This document shows, piece after piece, positions 9,233 through 18,134 of a stretch of 33,036 nt of DNA. Every line of letters starts with the position of its first letter. Positions within the stretch are counted from its first letter, which is position 1. The position numbers and the translations under genes were made by a program. The notes below the pieces were generated by a model, which did not search any database, was not told where the DNA came from, and saw only the letters and a program-made list of their open reading frames with translations. This DNA comes from an uncultured Pseudomonadota bacterium (GTDB taxonomy: Bacteria; Myxococcota_A; UBA796; UBA9615), in contig CALAGR010000479.1 of NCBI GenBank assembly GCA_937891735.1, positions 1 through 33,036 of the forward strand, in the 5' to 3' direction.

Positions 9233-10114
9233 TTAGAGGGCCTCGGCGCCAGACACGATCTCGATGAGTTCCTTCGTGATCGCGGCCTGGCGGGCCCGGT
9301 TGTAAACGAGGGTGAGGTCTTCGATGACCTTCTTCGCGTTGGTCGTCGCGCCGTCCATGGCCATCATCCGCGCTGCATGCTCGCCGGCCTCGGACTCCAG
9401 CAGGACCTGGAAGATCCGGGTGCGCAGGAACAGCGGCAGGATGTCGTTCAGGATCGCGGCCTGGCTCGGCTCGTACACGAAGTCGACCAGATGCTCCGGC
9501 TCGGCGATGTCGGTGCCCAGGGAGGTCAGCGGGAAGAGCTGCTCGATCGTCGGCTCCTGGTTCAGCGTGCTGACGAACCGGTTGTAGGCGATGAACACCT
9601 CGTCGAAGTCTTCGCATATGAAGCGGTCGGTGAGCTCCGCGATGAGCTTGGCGCTCTGATCCAGGAACTGCTTCGGCTCCATGCCGATCGTGGTGCGGCC
9701 GTATGCGACGTCCGTGCGCCGCCGAAGCTGATCGCGGCCCTTCTTGCCGTACACGATCACCTCGACCGACTCGTAACGCTCGTCGATCTTCTGATTGTCG
9801 TACAGCCAGCCGTCCACCTTGCGCAGGAGCTGGCTGTTGAAGCCACCGCAGAGCCCGCGATCGGAGGTCAGCACCACGAGGGCGGCCTTCTTGACGTGGG
9901 CGTGGGGCTGGAGGAGCGGATGCTCCGCGTCCACGAGCCGCGCCATCAGGGAATGCAGGACCGCCGTGACCTCGTTGCTGTACGGCCGCGAGGACACCGC
10001 CGCGTCGACCGCACGCTTCATCTTCGAGGCCGCCACGAGCTTCATCGCCCGGGTGATCTTCTGGGTGTTCTTGACCGACGCGATCCGCGTCTTGATCGCC
10101 TTCAGTGAGGGCAT
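9233..10114 (-). CDS. atpG: ATP synthase F1 gamma subunit
   Basis: This is the gamma subunit, the rotating central shaft that couples proton flow to the alpha-beta head. The 293 residues include both long coiled-coil termini: MPSLKAIKTRIASVKNTQKITRAMKLVAASKM at the N-terminus and the closing ARQAAITKELIEIVSGAEAL. The Rossmann-like core contains TSDRGLCGGFN. Length and motifs are normal. It lies between atpA and atpD with gaps of about 46 bases on each side. Confidence 0.97.
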   Translation of the reverse strand: MPSLKAIKTRIASVKNTQKITRAMKLVAASKMKRAVDAAVSSRPYSNEVTAVLHSLMARLVDAEHPLLQPHAHVKKAALVVLTSDRGLCGGFNSQLLRKVDGWLYDNQKIDERYESVEVIVYGKKGRDQLRRRTDVAYGRTTIGMEPKQFLDQSAKLIAELTDRFICEDFDEVFIAYNRFVSTLNQEPTIEQLFPLTSLGTDIAEPEHLVDFVYEPSQAAILNDILPLFLRTRIFQVLLESEAGEHAARMMAMDGATTNAKKVIEDLTLVYNRARQAAITKELIEIVSGAEAL

Positions 10115-10160
10115 GGATGCCTCCGCCAGGCCCCGAAGGAGGGCCCGGCAATACGGGTGA

Positions 10161-11672
<1,512 letters not shown>

Positions 11673-11727
11673 CAGGATGCCTTTCTGTTCGCGTCGTGGC
11701 GTTCAGATTCGAGGTTGCTGGTCTGGG

Positions 11728-12291
11728 TCAGGCTTCGCCAGCGGACTGTCCCGCGACCAACTGGTCACGGAGCAGCTGCAGCTGCGTACGTACGCTGCCA
11801 TCGAGGACGAGGTCCCCGATCCGGGTGACGATCCCGCCCAGGAGCTCGGGGTCCACGTCCTCGCGGACGATGACTTCCTTTGCTCCCGTGATGTTCTGGA
11901 GGTGGTCTCGCAGGGTCTTGATCGATGCGGCGTCCAGCCCCTTGGCTGACGTCACGTGCGCGCGCACGCGGCCGGTCCGGACGTCGGACAGGTCGCCGAA
12001 CGCATCGACGATGGCGCTCAGGGCGGCCAGCCGGTTGCGGTCGTTCAGCACGAACATGAAGTTGCGGGTGTGCCGGTGCACGCCGAGCCTGCCCAGGACG
12101 ACGTCCAGGACGGCGCGGCGCTCCTCGGCCTTGAACGCGGCGTTCGTCAGCATGTCGCCCAGCTCGGGGGACTCCGTGACGAGGGCGGCCACGCGGGCGA
12201 GGTCCTTTTCGACCTCACCGAGGGTGCCCTCCTCGGCGGTCAGCTGCACAAGGGCGGTGGCATAGCGACGGGCGACGGCGAGCGTGCTCAT
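11728..12291 (-). CDS. atpH: ATP synthase F1 delta subunit
   Basis: This is the delta (OSCP-type) subunit that fastens the peripheral b'/b stalk to the top of F1. The 187-residue protein begins STLAVARRYATALVQLTAEEG, the usual family N-terminus. Its C-terminal part has DPELLGGIVTRIGDLVLDGSVRTQL, matching the family signature. ATG 12291 overlaps the atpF stop as ATGA, so translation is likely coupled. Confidence 0.96.
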   Translation of the reverse strand: MSTLAVARRYATALVQLTAEEGTLGEVEKDLARVAALVTESPELGDMLTNAAFKAEERRAVLDVVLGRLGVHRHTRNFMFVLNDRNRLAALSAIVDAFGDLSDVRTGRVRAHVTSAKGLDAASIKTLRDHLQNITGAKEVIVREDVDPELLGGIVTRIGDLVLDGSVRTQLQLLRDQLVAGQSAGEA

Positions 12292-12887
12292 CCTCGTGCG
12301 GTCTCCTCGACCTTGACCAGGTAGTCGCTGGTGAGGCGAGCCTGGTCGTCATCGGTGATGTTGGACGTCAGCAGGTCCTGGGCGATCTGGACGCTGAGGT
12401 CGACGGCCTCGGCGCGCAGCTCGGTGCGGGCGCGCCGGAGCTCTTCGGTGATCGTGCGCTGGGCTGCCTCTTCGAGCTGCTTGCCGGTGCGGGCGGCGTT
12501 GGCGAGCAGGGCGTCCCGCTCGGCCGCAGCGTCCGCCTGCATCTTGTGCTGCAGCGCGGCCAGCTCCGTCTCGAAGTTGTCCAGGCGGCTCTGCAGCGCG
12601 GCGTGCTCCGCTTCAGCCGTGGTCTTGGCGTCCTGCGACTTGTCGAGCTGGTCCTCGACCTCGTTCCGGCGGAACTTCAGGAAGTCCGACAGGGGACCCC
12701 GCAGGGCCATGTACAGGATGCCCGCGAGGATGAGGAAGTTGATCCCGTGGCGGATCAGGCCCGGCACGTCCGCGTGAGGAGCGGCGGCGCCGTGCGCGCC
12801 TTCAGCTTCCACGCCGGCGGCGAGCGCCAGGAGCGGGAGGATCGCCGTCGCCGCGAAGGCCAGGCCGACTGTGATGCGCTTGTTCAT
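12288..12887 (-). CDS. atpF: ATP synthase Fo b subunit with extra N-terminal hydrophobic segment
   Basis: This is one of two b-type peripheral-stalk subunits. The 199-residue protein starts with a signal-peptide-like stretch (MNKRITVGLAFAATAILPLLALA), then a short Ala/His linker, then a membrane segment around INFLILAGILYMALRGPLSDFL. A long charged coiled coil follows (about residues 75-195). The second hydrophobic segment with the following FLKFRRNEVEDQLD is the true b-subunit anchor. The N-terminal stretch is extra compared with the E. coli protein of 156 residues. The start codon directly abuts the atpF' stop, and the end overlaps atpH by four bases. Confidence 0.93.
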   Translation of the reverse strand: MNKRITVGLAFAATAILPLLALAAGVEAEGAHGAAAPHADVPGLIRHGINFLILAGILYMALRGPLSDFLKFRRNEVEDQLDKSQDAKTTAEAEHAALQSRLDNFETELAALQHKMQADAAAERDALLANAARTGKQLEEAAQRTITEELRRARTELRAEAVDLSVQIAQDLLTSNITDDDQARLTSDYLVKVEETARG

Positions 12888-13328
12888 CTAGTTCTCCGCG
12901 ACCTTCCGGCCGAGGATGGTGCTCGCGATGCTCGACGAGAGCGAGCGGGCCGTGACGGCCAGCTCCTTGCTGGCCGTGGCCTTCTCCGCGGCGATGGTGA
13001 CCCGAGCCTCGCCCAGCACCGTCTCGGACTGCGCGCGGGCGGCGCGGATGATCTCGGCCTCGGTGGCCTTGCTGTCCCGGCGCAGGCTGGCTCGCTCGAT
13101 GGCGGCGTCTGCCTTCGCGTGCGCCAGCTTCGCCTCGAGCTCGTCGAGCTTGCCGGCGACCTCCCGCTGCAGGGCCTCCGCCTCACGCTTGAAGCCGTCG
13201 ATGTTCCGTTCCCGGTCCGCGAGATGGGCGAGCATCGGCTTGAAGATGATGAAGTGCAGGCCGATGAGGGTGACCAGGAACGGGACCAGCTGGATGAGCA
13301 CCATGTCCAGGGTGACTTCGTCGATCAC
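12888..13328 (-). CDS. atpF': ATP synthase Fo b' subunit
   Basis: This is the second b-type peripheral-stalk subunit, 146 residues from the chosen start. It has one membrane segment near the N-terminus (LVPFLVTLIGLHFIIFKPMLAHLADRE) and a long charged coil, the b/b' architecture. The ORF track starts at a GTG at 13367, but the GTG at 13328 is preferred because AGGAG lies five bases upstream and MIDEVTLDMVLIQ gives the expected short periplasmic end. The longer form would add 13 residues of no recognisable nature. It is the first gene of the atp cluster, about 62 bases downstream of the predicted transcription start. atpB and atpE are not in the window. Confidence 0.9.
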   Translation of the reverse strand: MIDEVTLDMVLIQLVPFLVTLIGLHFIIFKPMLAHLADRERNIDGFKREAEALQREVAGKLDELEAKLAHAKADAAIERASLRRDSKATEAEIIRAARAQSETVLGEARVTIAAEKATASKELAVTARSLSSSIASTILGRKVAEN

Positions 13329-13396
13329 GGTCGCTCCTGAGCGGAAGGAATTGCTGCTGATCGCCACACACGGAGGGGGCAGTAGCGGGCGCGCGC

Positions 13397-13425
13397 CTTA
13401 TACGGGTCGTTCCAGGCGGAGTCAA
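13397..13425 (-). promoter_or_regulatory. Sigma70-like promoter of the atp operon
   Basis: On the minus strand TTGACT (13425-13420) and TATAAG (13402-13397) are separated by exactly 17 bases, each matching the consensus hexamer at five of six positions. Transcription would start near 13390 and give a leader of about 60 bases before the atpF' GTG. This is the best housekeeping-type promoter match I found in the window. Confidence 0.75.
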
Positions 13426-13487
13426 GAGTCGCGAACAGGTGGGCGAAGCGGGGCGCTGGCCTCCATTCATGGTCTGTCTGGGCCTGG

Positions 13488-13516
13488 TCGAGCGCCGAAG
13501 GATGGCGTGATATGAT
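13488..13516 (+). promoter_or_regulatory. Possible extended -10 promoter of the antiporter gene
   Basis: TGATATGAT (13508-13516) is an extended -10 element (TGn plus TATGAT). A weak -35, TCGAGC, lies 17 bases upstream. The predicted start near 13523 leaves about 80 bases of leader before the antiporter ATG. It is divergent from the atp promoter in a 274-base intergenic stretch that otherwise shows no gene. Confidence 0.45.
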
Positions 13517-13602
13517 CGGTGGCCGTTCGGCGCCCTGGCAAATGGCCAACTCCGCGGAATTCGGTGGGAAACTCCTTAGCGACAGCATGGTCGGGAGACT
13601 CG

Positions 13603-15063
13603 ATGGCGCGCAGTCGGTTCGCGTGGCTTGCTCTGATTGGCCTGATCGGCCTCGTCCTTGCGCCGGATCTCGCCCTGGCCTCGGACCACCCCGAGGGCCT
13701 CTCCCTGGGGGCCATGCTTCCCATGTGGACCTGCATCCCGTTCGCCGGGATCCTGCTCTCCATCGCCCTGTTTCCGCTGGTGGCGCCGGAGTTCTGGCAC
13801 CACCACTACCCCAAGGTCGCTGCCTTCTGGGCCGTGGCCTTCGGGCTGCCCTTCATGATCGGGTACGGGCGGGCGGCGTTCGACTCCATCGTCCACATCT
13901 ACTTGATCGACTACGTGCCGTTCATCATCCTGCTGTGGTCCCTGTTCACCATCTCGGGGGGCATCCTCGTGCGCGGCACCCTCAAGGGCAGCCCGGTGGT
14001 GAATGTGGTCCTGCTCCTGATCGGAACGCTGCTGGCGTCGGTCGTGGGGACGACAGGGGCGTCCATGCTGCTGATCCGGCCGCTCATCCGGGCCAATGGC
14101 TGGCGCATCCACAAGACGCACCTGGTCGTGTTCTTCATCTTCCTGGTGAGCAACATCGGCGGCGCCCTGACCCCGCTGGGCGACCCGCCGCTCTTTCTCG
14201 GCTTCCTGCACAGCGTGCCGTTCTTCTGGACGCTCAACCTGTTTTCGCCCTACGCCTTCCTCAGCGTGCTCCTGCTGACGGGCTTCTTCATCCTGGACAT
14301 GTGGCTGTACCGGAAGGAGCCCGAGGACGCCCGGAGCCGGATGCAAGCGGAGGAGTCGGTGCCCCTCAAGCTCGTGGGCCTGCACAACTTCCTGTACCTC
14401 GGCGGCGTGGTGGGCTTCGTGCTGCTGTCGGGCAGCGTGAAGCTCGGAGGGTTCCACCTGGGGCACACCGAGCTGACCTACCAGAACCTGATCCGTGACA
14501 TCGGGCTCGTCGCGCTGGGCATGGCGTCCCTGCGAACCACGTCCCGGGCCTTGCGGACCGAGAACCAGTTCAGCTGGGGGCCCATCGCCGAGGTGGCGTA
14601 CCTGTTCGCCGGCATCTTCATGACCATCATCCCGGCGCTCGCGATCCTCGGAGCCGGCACCGACGGCGCGATGGGCTGGCTGGTGGAGGGAGTCAAGAGC
14701 GACGCCTCCTACTTCTGGGTCACGGGCGGGCTGTCCTCGTTCCTCGACAACGCGCCGACCTACCTGACGTTCTTCCAGACCGCGCTGGGCGGGCTGCACT
14801 GCGACCCCGGCGCGGTGTGTGGGGAGCCGGAGAAGGTCGCGCTGCTCATCGAGTCCCAGCCGCGCACGCTGCTCGCCGTGTCGGCCGGCGCGGTGTTCAT
14901 GGGCGCGAACACCTACATCGGAAACGCCCCCAACTTCATGGTGAAGGCCATCGCCGAGGAGAGCGGCGTCGCGATGCCGAGCTTCTTTGGCTACATCCTG
15001 CGCTGGTCCCTCCCCATCCTCATCCCGTGCTTCATCGTCTTGACGCTGGTCTTCTTCCTTTGA
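13603..15063 (+). CDS. Ion-transporter-superfamily antiporter (Na+/H+ or citrate type)
   Basis: This is a polytopic inner-membrane secondary transporter of 486 residues. It has about a dozen hydrophobic segments and the paired hairpin motifs of the ArsB/NhaD/citrate superfamily: SNIGGALTPLGDPPLFLGFL in the first half, and SSFLDNAPTYLTF plus GANTYIGNAPNFMVKAIAEE in the second. Proteins with the GDPPLFLGFL motif are commonly named sodium:proton antiporters or putative citrate transporters; the transported ion cannot be settled from sequence. The GDVTTTMLW motif of canonical NhaD is absent. ATG 13603 is chosen because GGGAG lies just upstream and a signal-like segment ending LALAS follows; the ORF-track start is 28 codons earlier. 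It is divergent from the atp operon, a suggestive setting for an ion-gradient gene. Confidence 0.85.
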   Translation: MARSRFAWLALIGLIGLVLAPDLALASDHPEGLSLGAMLPMWTCIPFAGILLSIALFPLVAPEFWHHHYPKVAAFWAVAFGLPFMIGYGRAAFDSIVHIYLIDYVPFIILLWSLFTISGGILVRGTLKGSPVVNVVLLLIGTLLASVVGTTGASMLLIRPLIRANGWRIHKTHLVVFFIFLVSNIGGALTPLGDPPLFLGFLHSVPFFWTLNLFSPYAFLSVLLLTGFFILDMWLYRKEPEDARSRMQAEESVPLKLVGLHNFLYLGGVVGFVLLSGSVKLGGFHLGHTELTYQNLIRDIGLVALGMASLRTTSRALRTENQFSWGPIAEVAYLFAGIFMTIIPALAILGAGTDGAMGWLVEGVKSDASYFWVTGGLSSFLDNAPTYLTFFQTALGGLHCDPGAVCGEPEKVALLIESQPRTLLAVSAGAVFMGANTYIGNAPNFMVKAIAEESGVAMPSFFGYILRWSLPILIPCFIVLTLVFFL

Positions 15064-15081
15064 TCTCCTGAGGATGCACCC

Positions 15082-15672
15082 ATGACTGACGCGGTCCAGT
15101 TCATCGTCGAGGGAAACGAGCACCTCGTCCTGGGGTTCCTCCGGGGACTCTTCATCGGCGCGCGCCTTCACGACTGGCCGGTGGTCAACGACGAGCGGGG
15201 GATCCGTACGGAGAGCTTCGCGGAGCAGCTCAAGGGGTGGGTCGGGATCGTCGAGCCCATCAACCACTTCGTGGTCCCCGCGACCGCGGCGCCGCAGGTC
15301 CTGGCTGCGCTGTCGGATCCGCGCTGCAAGGGCGTCAAGCTGCGCGAGGCACGGATCGTCAAGGCCGCGTCCTTCTCCTTCAAGTTCAAGGTGTTCACCG
15401 AGGAGGCGGGCCAGCAGGTGCGCGACATCTTCGGGAAGGTCCCCGCCGACGTGCACGTGACCGGGTTTGACCCCAAGGAGACCCGCGGCGCCCCGGACAC
15501 CAAGGGGGTGGAGCTGTACACGCCGGTCCATCACTACCGGCTGCAGGGCCACGGCACGGTGGCCGGCCCCTTCCGCCATGTCCTGTACGTGCACGAGCAG
15601 GCCCGCCGCCTGGAGCAGATCGCCGAGACCGAGATGGTCCTCGAGCTGGGCGCGGAGTTGACGGCGGGCTGA
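15082..15672 (+). CDS. Conserved-looking protein of unknown function
   Basis: I do not recognise this 196-residue protein. It has no signal peptide or membrane segment and looks soluble and cytoplasmic. Visible features are an N-terminal FIVEGNEHLVLGFLRGLFIGA segment, a central FSFKFKVFTEEAGQQVRDIFGKVP stretch that alternates strand and helix like a ferredoxin-type or ACT-type fold, and a tail with HHYRLQGHGTVAGPF. It starts 18 bases after the antiporter stop with AGGA upstream of the ATG, so it is likely co-transcribed with the transporter. A regulatory or accessory role for the transporter is possible but not shown. A palindrome and new promoter follow it. Confidence 0.75.
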   Translation: MTDAVQFIVEGNEHLVLGFLRGLFIGARLHDWPVVNDERGIRTESFAEQLKGWVGIVEPINHFVVPATAAPQVLAALSDPRCKGVKLREARIVKAASFSFKFKVFTEEAGQQVRDIFGKVPADVHVTGFDPKETRGAPDTKGVELYTPVHHYRLQGHGTVAGPFRHVLYVHEQARRLEQIAETEMVLELGAELTAG

Positions 15673-15679
15673 TCGTCCG

Positions 15680-15698
15680 CCGAACACGCCTTGTTCGG
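15680..15698. promoter_or_regulatory. Perfect palindrome overlapping a -35 element
   Basis: CCGAACA and TGTTCGG form a perfect seven-base inverted repeat with a five-base centre. It lies between the unknown protein and the thioesterase and overlaps TTGTTC (15691-15696), the -35 of the candidate promoter. It could be a dimeric repressor operator or a short terminator hairpin without T-run. GAAC-N7-GTTC recalls but does not match known LexA boxes. Confidence 0.5.
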
Positions 15699-15719
15699 GT
15701 TGGGACCGCTGTGTATGGT
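15691..15719 (+). promoter_or_regulatory. Possible promoter of the thioesterase-ligase-lipoprotein genes
   Basis: TTGTTC (15691-15696) and TATGGT (15714-15719) are separated by 17 bases. The -10 matches at four of six positions and the -35 at three of six. The start would be near 15726, about 20 bases before the thioesterase ATG. The overlap with the palindrome at 15680-15698 supports a regulated promoter. Confidence 0.4.
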
Positions 15720-15746
15720 CCGCCGCCTTCGGGGAGTGAAGCAGTT

Positions 15747-16205
15747 ATGGGCTTTCGCAAGCAGGTCAAGGTCCGGTTCAGTGACACGGACCCCGCCGGG
15801 GTGATGTATTTCCCGCGGTTCCTCGACACCTTCCACGGCGTGTTCGAGGACTGGTTCGACGACGAGCTGAAGATGCCGTACCGCTGGATGTTGGAAGACA
15901 CCCGGGTCGGCTTCCCCACCGTCAGCGTCGATGTCGACTACCGGGCTCCGTTCCGCTTCGGCGACACGATGGAGGTCGAGCTGGTGGTCACCGACGTCGG
16001 CGCCCGCTCCTTCGCGTGCACCTACAACGCGCGCCTTCACGGCGACGAGCGTGTGCGGGTGCGGGCCTGCATGAAGGTGGCCACCGTGGATCTGGATCTC
16101 TTCAAGGGGGTGCCGATCCCCGCGAAGCTCGAGCAGGCGCTGCTGCAGCGGCTGGAGTCGCCGATCCGCGAGGTGGCTCCGCAGCGCACCGCCGCCCGGA
16201 GCTGA
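15747..16205 (+). CDS. Hotdog-fold acyl-CoA thioesterase (4HBT family)
   Basis: This is a predicted cytoplasmic thioesterase that hydrolyses acyl-CoA or aryl-CoA. The 152-residue protein has the family signature VRFSDTDPAGVMYFPRFLD near its N-terminus, in which D15 corresponds to the catalytic aspartate of 4-hydroxybenzoyl-CoA thioesterases. The rest, with VDYRAPFRFGDTMEVELVV, is the hotdog strand region. ATG 15747 is used instead of the ORF-track start 12 codons earlier, because the family N-terminus starts here and GGGGAG lies upstream. The PaaK-like ligase begins four bases after the stop, so one enzyme would make and the other cleave CoA thioesters. It may act in editing or in releasing a product; the acyl group is not known. 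Confidence 0.88.
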   Translation: MGFRKQVKVRFSDTDPAGVMYFPRFLDTFHGVFEDWFDDELKMPYRWMLEDTRVGFPTVSVDVDYRAPFRFGDTMEVELVVTDVGARSFACTYNARLHGDERVRVRACMKVATVDLDLFKGVPIPAKLEQALLQRLESPIREVAPQRTAARS

Positions 16206-16209
16206 GGGC

Positions 16210-17625
16210 GTGGCCGAGCGCACGTACTTCAGCTCGGTCGCCGGAGACCGCCTGGCCTTCGACCAGGCCGCGAAGCTCGAGCGCCTCAAGTACACGGTGG
16301 AGCAGGCGAAGAAGGCCCCGGTCTACAAGGAGCGCCTCGCGGGGGCCCGGATCCAGACGTTGGACGACCTGCGCTCCCTGCCCCTGACCACGAAGAAGGA
16401 CCTCAAGGACAACCCGCCCCAGGCCTGGCGCGCCGTGCACAAGGACAAGGTCTGGCACTACCACGAGAGCTTCGGCACGACCGGGGCCCCCGTGGTGGGC
16501 TGGTACACGCTGGACGACATCGAGTGCGAGATCGACATGATCCAGCGCTGGCTGCCCGAGTTCGGGCCCGGGCAGACGATCATGAACCGCTACCCGTACA
16601 GCTTCCCGGTGCCGGCCCAGCTGGTCGAGACGGCGGCGCGGTTGATGGGCGGCACGGTCATTCCCACCAGCAACCTCGTCTACAACGTCGGCTACCCGCG
16701 GGTGCTGGAGCTGGTGAACAAGCTCGAGGTGAACGTCGTCACGTCGATGCCCCTGGAGGCGGTCCTGCTGAAGGAGGCCGCGCTCTGCCACGGGATGGAC
16801 CCGCTCAAGGACTTCCCGACGATGCAGGCCTTCTCGTTCGCAGGTCGGATCCTGACCCCGTCGTGGAAGGCCACGATGGAGGACGACTGGGGCTGCGCCG
16901 TGCGCAACCTGTACGGCTCCACCGAGGGCGGCCCGTTCGCCACGTCCGGCGACGACGGGCACCTGCGCCTGCACGACGAGGCGTTCCTGTTCGAGATCCT
17001 CGACGTGCACACCAAGGAGCCGATCCCCGTCGTGGACGATCACCCGGTGATCGGCACGCTGGTCGCCACGACCCTCACGCGCGAAGCCCAGCCGATGATC
17101 CGGTACTGGACCGACGACCTGGTCAAGGCCTGGCGCAACGAGGCTGGCGAACGGTGCATCCAGGTGCTCGGCCGCGCGGGCGGCCTCAAGAGCCACGGCG
17201 GCAAGGAGGTCACCGACTTCGATCTGGAGGAGGAGATCCTGCAGTGGAGCCGCGAGTTCGGCAGCAACGTGTTCTTCGTGATCATCACGCACAAGGGCTT
17301 CCTGGTGCGCGTGGAGGCCAGGGAGCCCGGGCGGGTCAACGCGGCGGAGGGCAGCCGGCGCCTCAGTGATCGCCTGGGCGTGCCGGTCAAGGTCGAGGTC
17401 GTGCCCCGCGGCGTGCTCGTCAACCACGTCTCGCTGGTGACCTCGCCGCAGGTCTTCAAGCCGCGCGTGGTCAGCGACCACCGGATCGAGGACCGCAGGG
17501 TCATCAACCTGTCCGGCGGGCTGATCAACTTCTGGGCCGACTTCACGCCGGCGCTGATCGGGCAGGTCATGCTGAAGTCCATCAAGGACTGGTGGACCGC
17601 CCTGCGCATGCGGCTGCTCGAGTAG
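16210..17625 (+). CDS. PaaK-like phenylacetate-CoA ligase family protein
   Basis: This adenylate-forming enzyme would activate a carboxylic acid to its CoA thioester in the cytoplasm. The 471-residue length fits the phenylacetate-CoA ligase (PaaK) family rather than the larger FadD class. Signatures are ESFGTTGAPVVGWYT (P-loop, about residues 86-100), NLYGSTEGGPF (adenine-binding A5-type motif) and YWTDDLVKAW (the ribose-binding TGD/TDD position). A C-terminal hydrophobic amphipathic stretch (GLINFWADFTPALIGQVMLKSIKDWW) may contact the membrane and is not typical of PaaK. The start is GTG at 16210 with GGAG/GAGG upstream, four bases after the thioesterase stop. Neighbouring phenylacetate-degradation genes are absent, so phenylacetate itself is unlikely to be proven as substrate. 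Confidence 0.85.
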   Translation: MAERTYFSSVAGDRLAFDQAAKLERLKYTVEQAKKAPVYKERLAGARIQTLDDLRSLPLTTKKDLKDNPPQAWRAVHKDKVWHYHESFGTTGAPVVGWYTLDDIECEIDMIQRWLPEFGPGQTIMNRYPYSFPVPAQLVETAARLMGGTVIPTSNLVYNVGYPRVLELVNKLEVNVVTSMPLEAVLLKEAALCHGMDPLKDFPTMQAFSFAGRILTPSWKATMEDDWGCAVRNLYGSTEGGPFATSGDDGHLRLHDEAFLFEILDVHTKEPIPVVDDHPVIGTLVATTLTREAQPMIRYWTDDLVKAWRNEAGERCIQVLGRAGGLKSHGGKEVTDFDLEEEILQWSREFGSNVFFVIITHKGFLVRVEAREPGRVNAAEGSRRLSDRLGVPVKVEVVPRGVLVNHVSLVTSPQVFKPRVVSDHRIEDRRVINLSGGLINFWADFTPALIGQVMLKSIKDWWTALRMRLLE

Positions 17626-17630
17626 CGCGA

Positions 17631-18122
17631 ATGAGCACCCCCACCCGACTCGCGGCCCTGGCGCTGAGCCTGCTGCTGGCGGCGTGCGATCCGGTCTTCG
17701 ATGACGACGACTCGGCGTTCCTGGGCCCGGTGGTGATGTTCCCAGAGGGCACGGCGGCGGAGGCCGAGCCCAACGACACCGCCGCCACCGCCCAGTCCCT
17801 CGGCATCGTCGGCCTCGGCTACTCGGTGACGGGCGACTCGTCCGCCTGTGGCTCGGACGGCACGCTCGACGGCGCGGACGTGGACTGGCTGTCGCTCTCC
17901 CTGGACACGGGGGCTCCGGTGCGCCTGCGCCTGGACATGTACGACGGCGACGTGGACCTCGCGGTGTTCGACGACGACGGCGCGCTCGTCGCGGACGCGG
18001 CCACCACGGGGGTGGACGATGAAGAGCTCGCCCTGGCCCTCGATCCAGACCGGGTGTGGCTCGTGCGGGTGCGCTGCTGGATGGGCAACCCGGGCGCGCT
18101 CTGGCGGCTGCGCGTGCTCTGA
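17631..18122 (+). CDS. PPC-domain lipoprotein
   Basis: This is a predicted exported lipoprotein of 163 residues. The signal peptide ends LLLAAC, giving lipid cysteine C19, followed by an acidic tether (DPVFDDDDS). The rest resembles one bacterial pre-peptidase C-terminal (PPC) beta-sandwich: an EAEPNDTAATAQSLG opening, ADVDWLSLSLDTGAPVRLRL and DVDLAVFDDDG. Such domains usually accompany secreted peptidases, but here the domain stands alone. ATG 17631 is used because it begins the signal peptide, five bases after the ligase stop; the ORF-track start 13 codons earlier lies inside the ligase gene. It ends 12 bases from the convergent fusion gene. Its function is unknown. Confidence 0.82.
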   Translation: MSTPTRLAALALSLLLAACDPVFDDDDSAFLGPVVMFPEGTAAEAEPNDTAATAQSLGIVGLGYSVTGDSSACGSDGTLDGADVDWLSLSLDTGAPVRLRLDMYDGDVDLAVFDDDGALVADAATTGVDDEELALALDPDRVWLVRVRCWMGNPGALWRLRVL

Positions 18123-18134
18123 GGGCCCTGCCGG

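Noticed and set aside
13329-13367. Longer start for atpF' at GTG 13367
   Set aside because: It adds 13 residues with no family support, while GTG 13328 has AGGAG at proper spacing.
13576-15687. 703-codon minus-strand open frame
   Set aside because: It is antisense to the antiporter and unknown-protein genes and has shadow composition (His/Glu/Arg/Gln-rich) with no domain.
15680-15698. LexA (SOS) box
   Set aside because: The GAAC-N7-GTTC spacing does not fit the Gram-positive GAAC-N4-GTTC form, nor the alpha-proteobacterial direct repeat, and the downstream genes are not DNA-repair genes.
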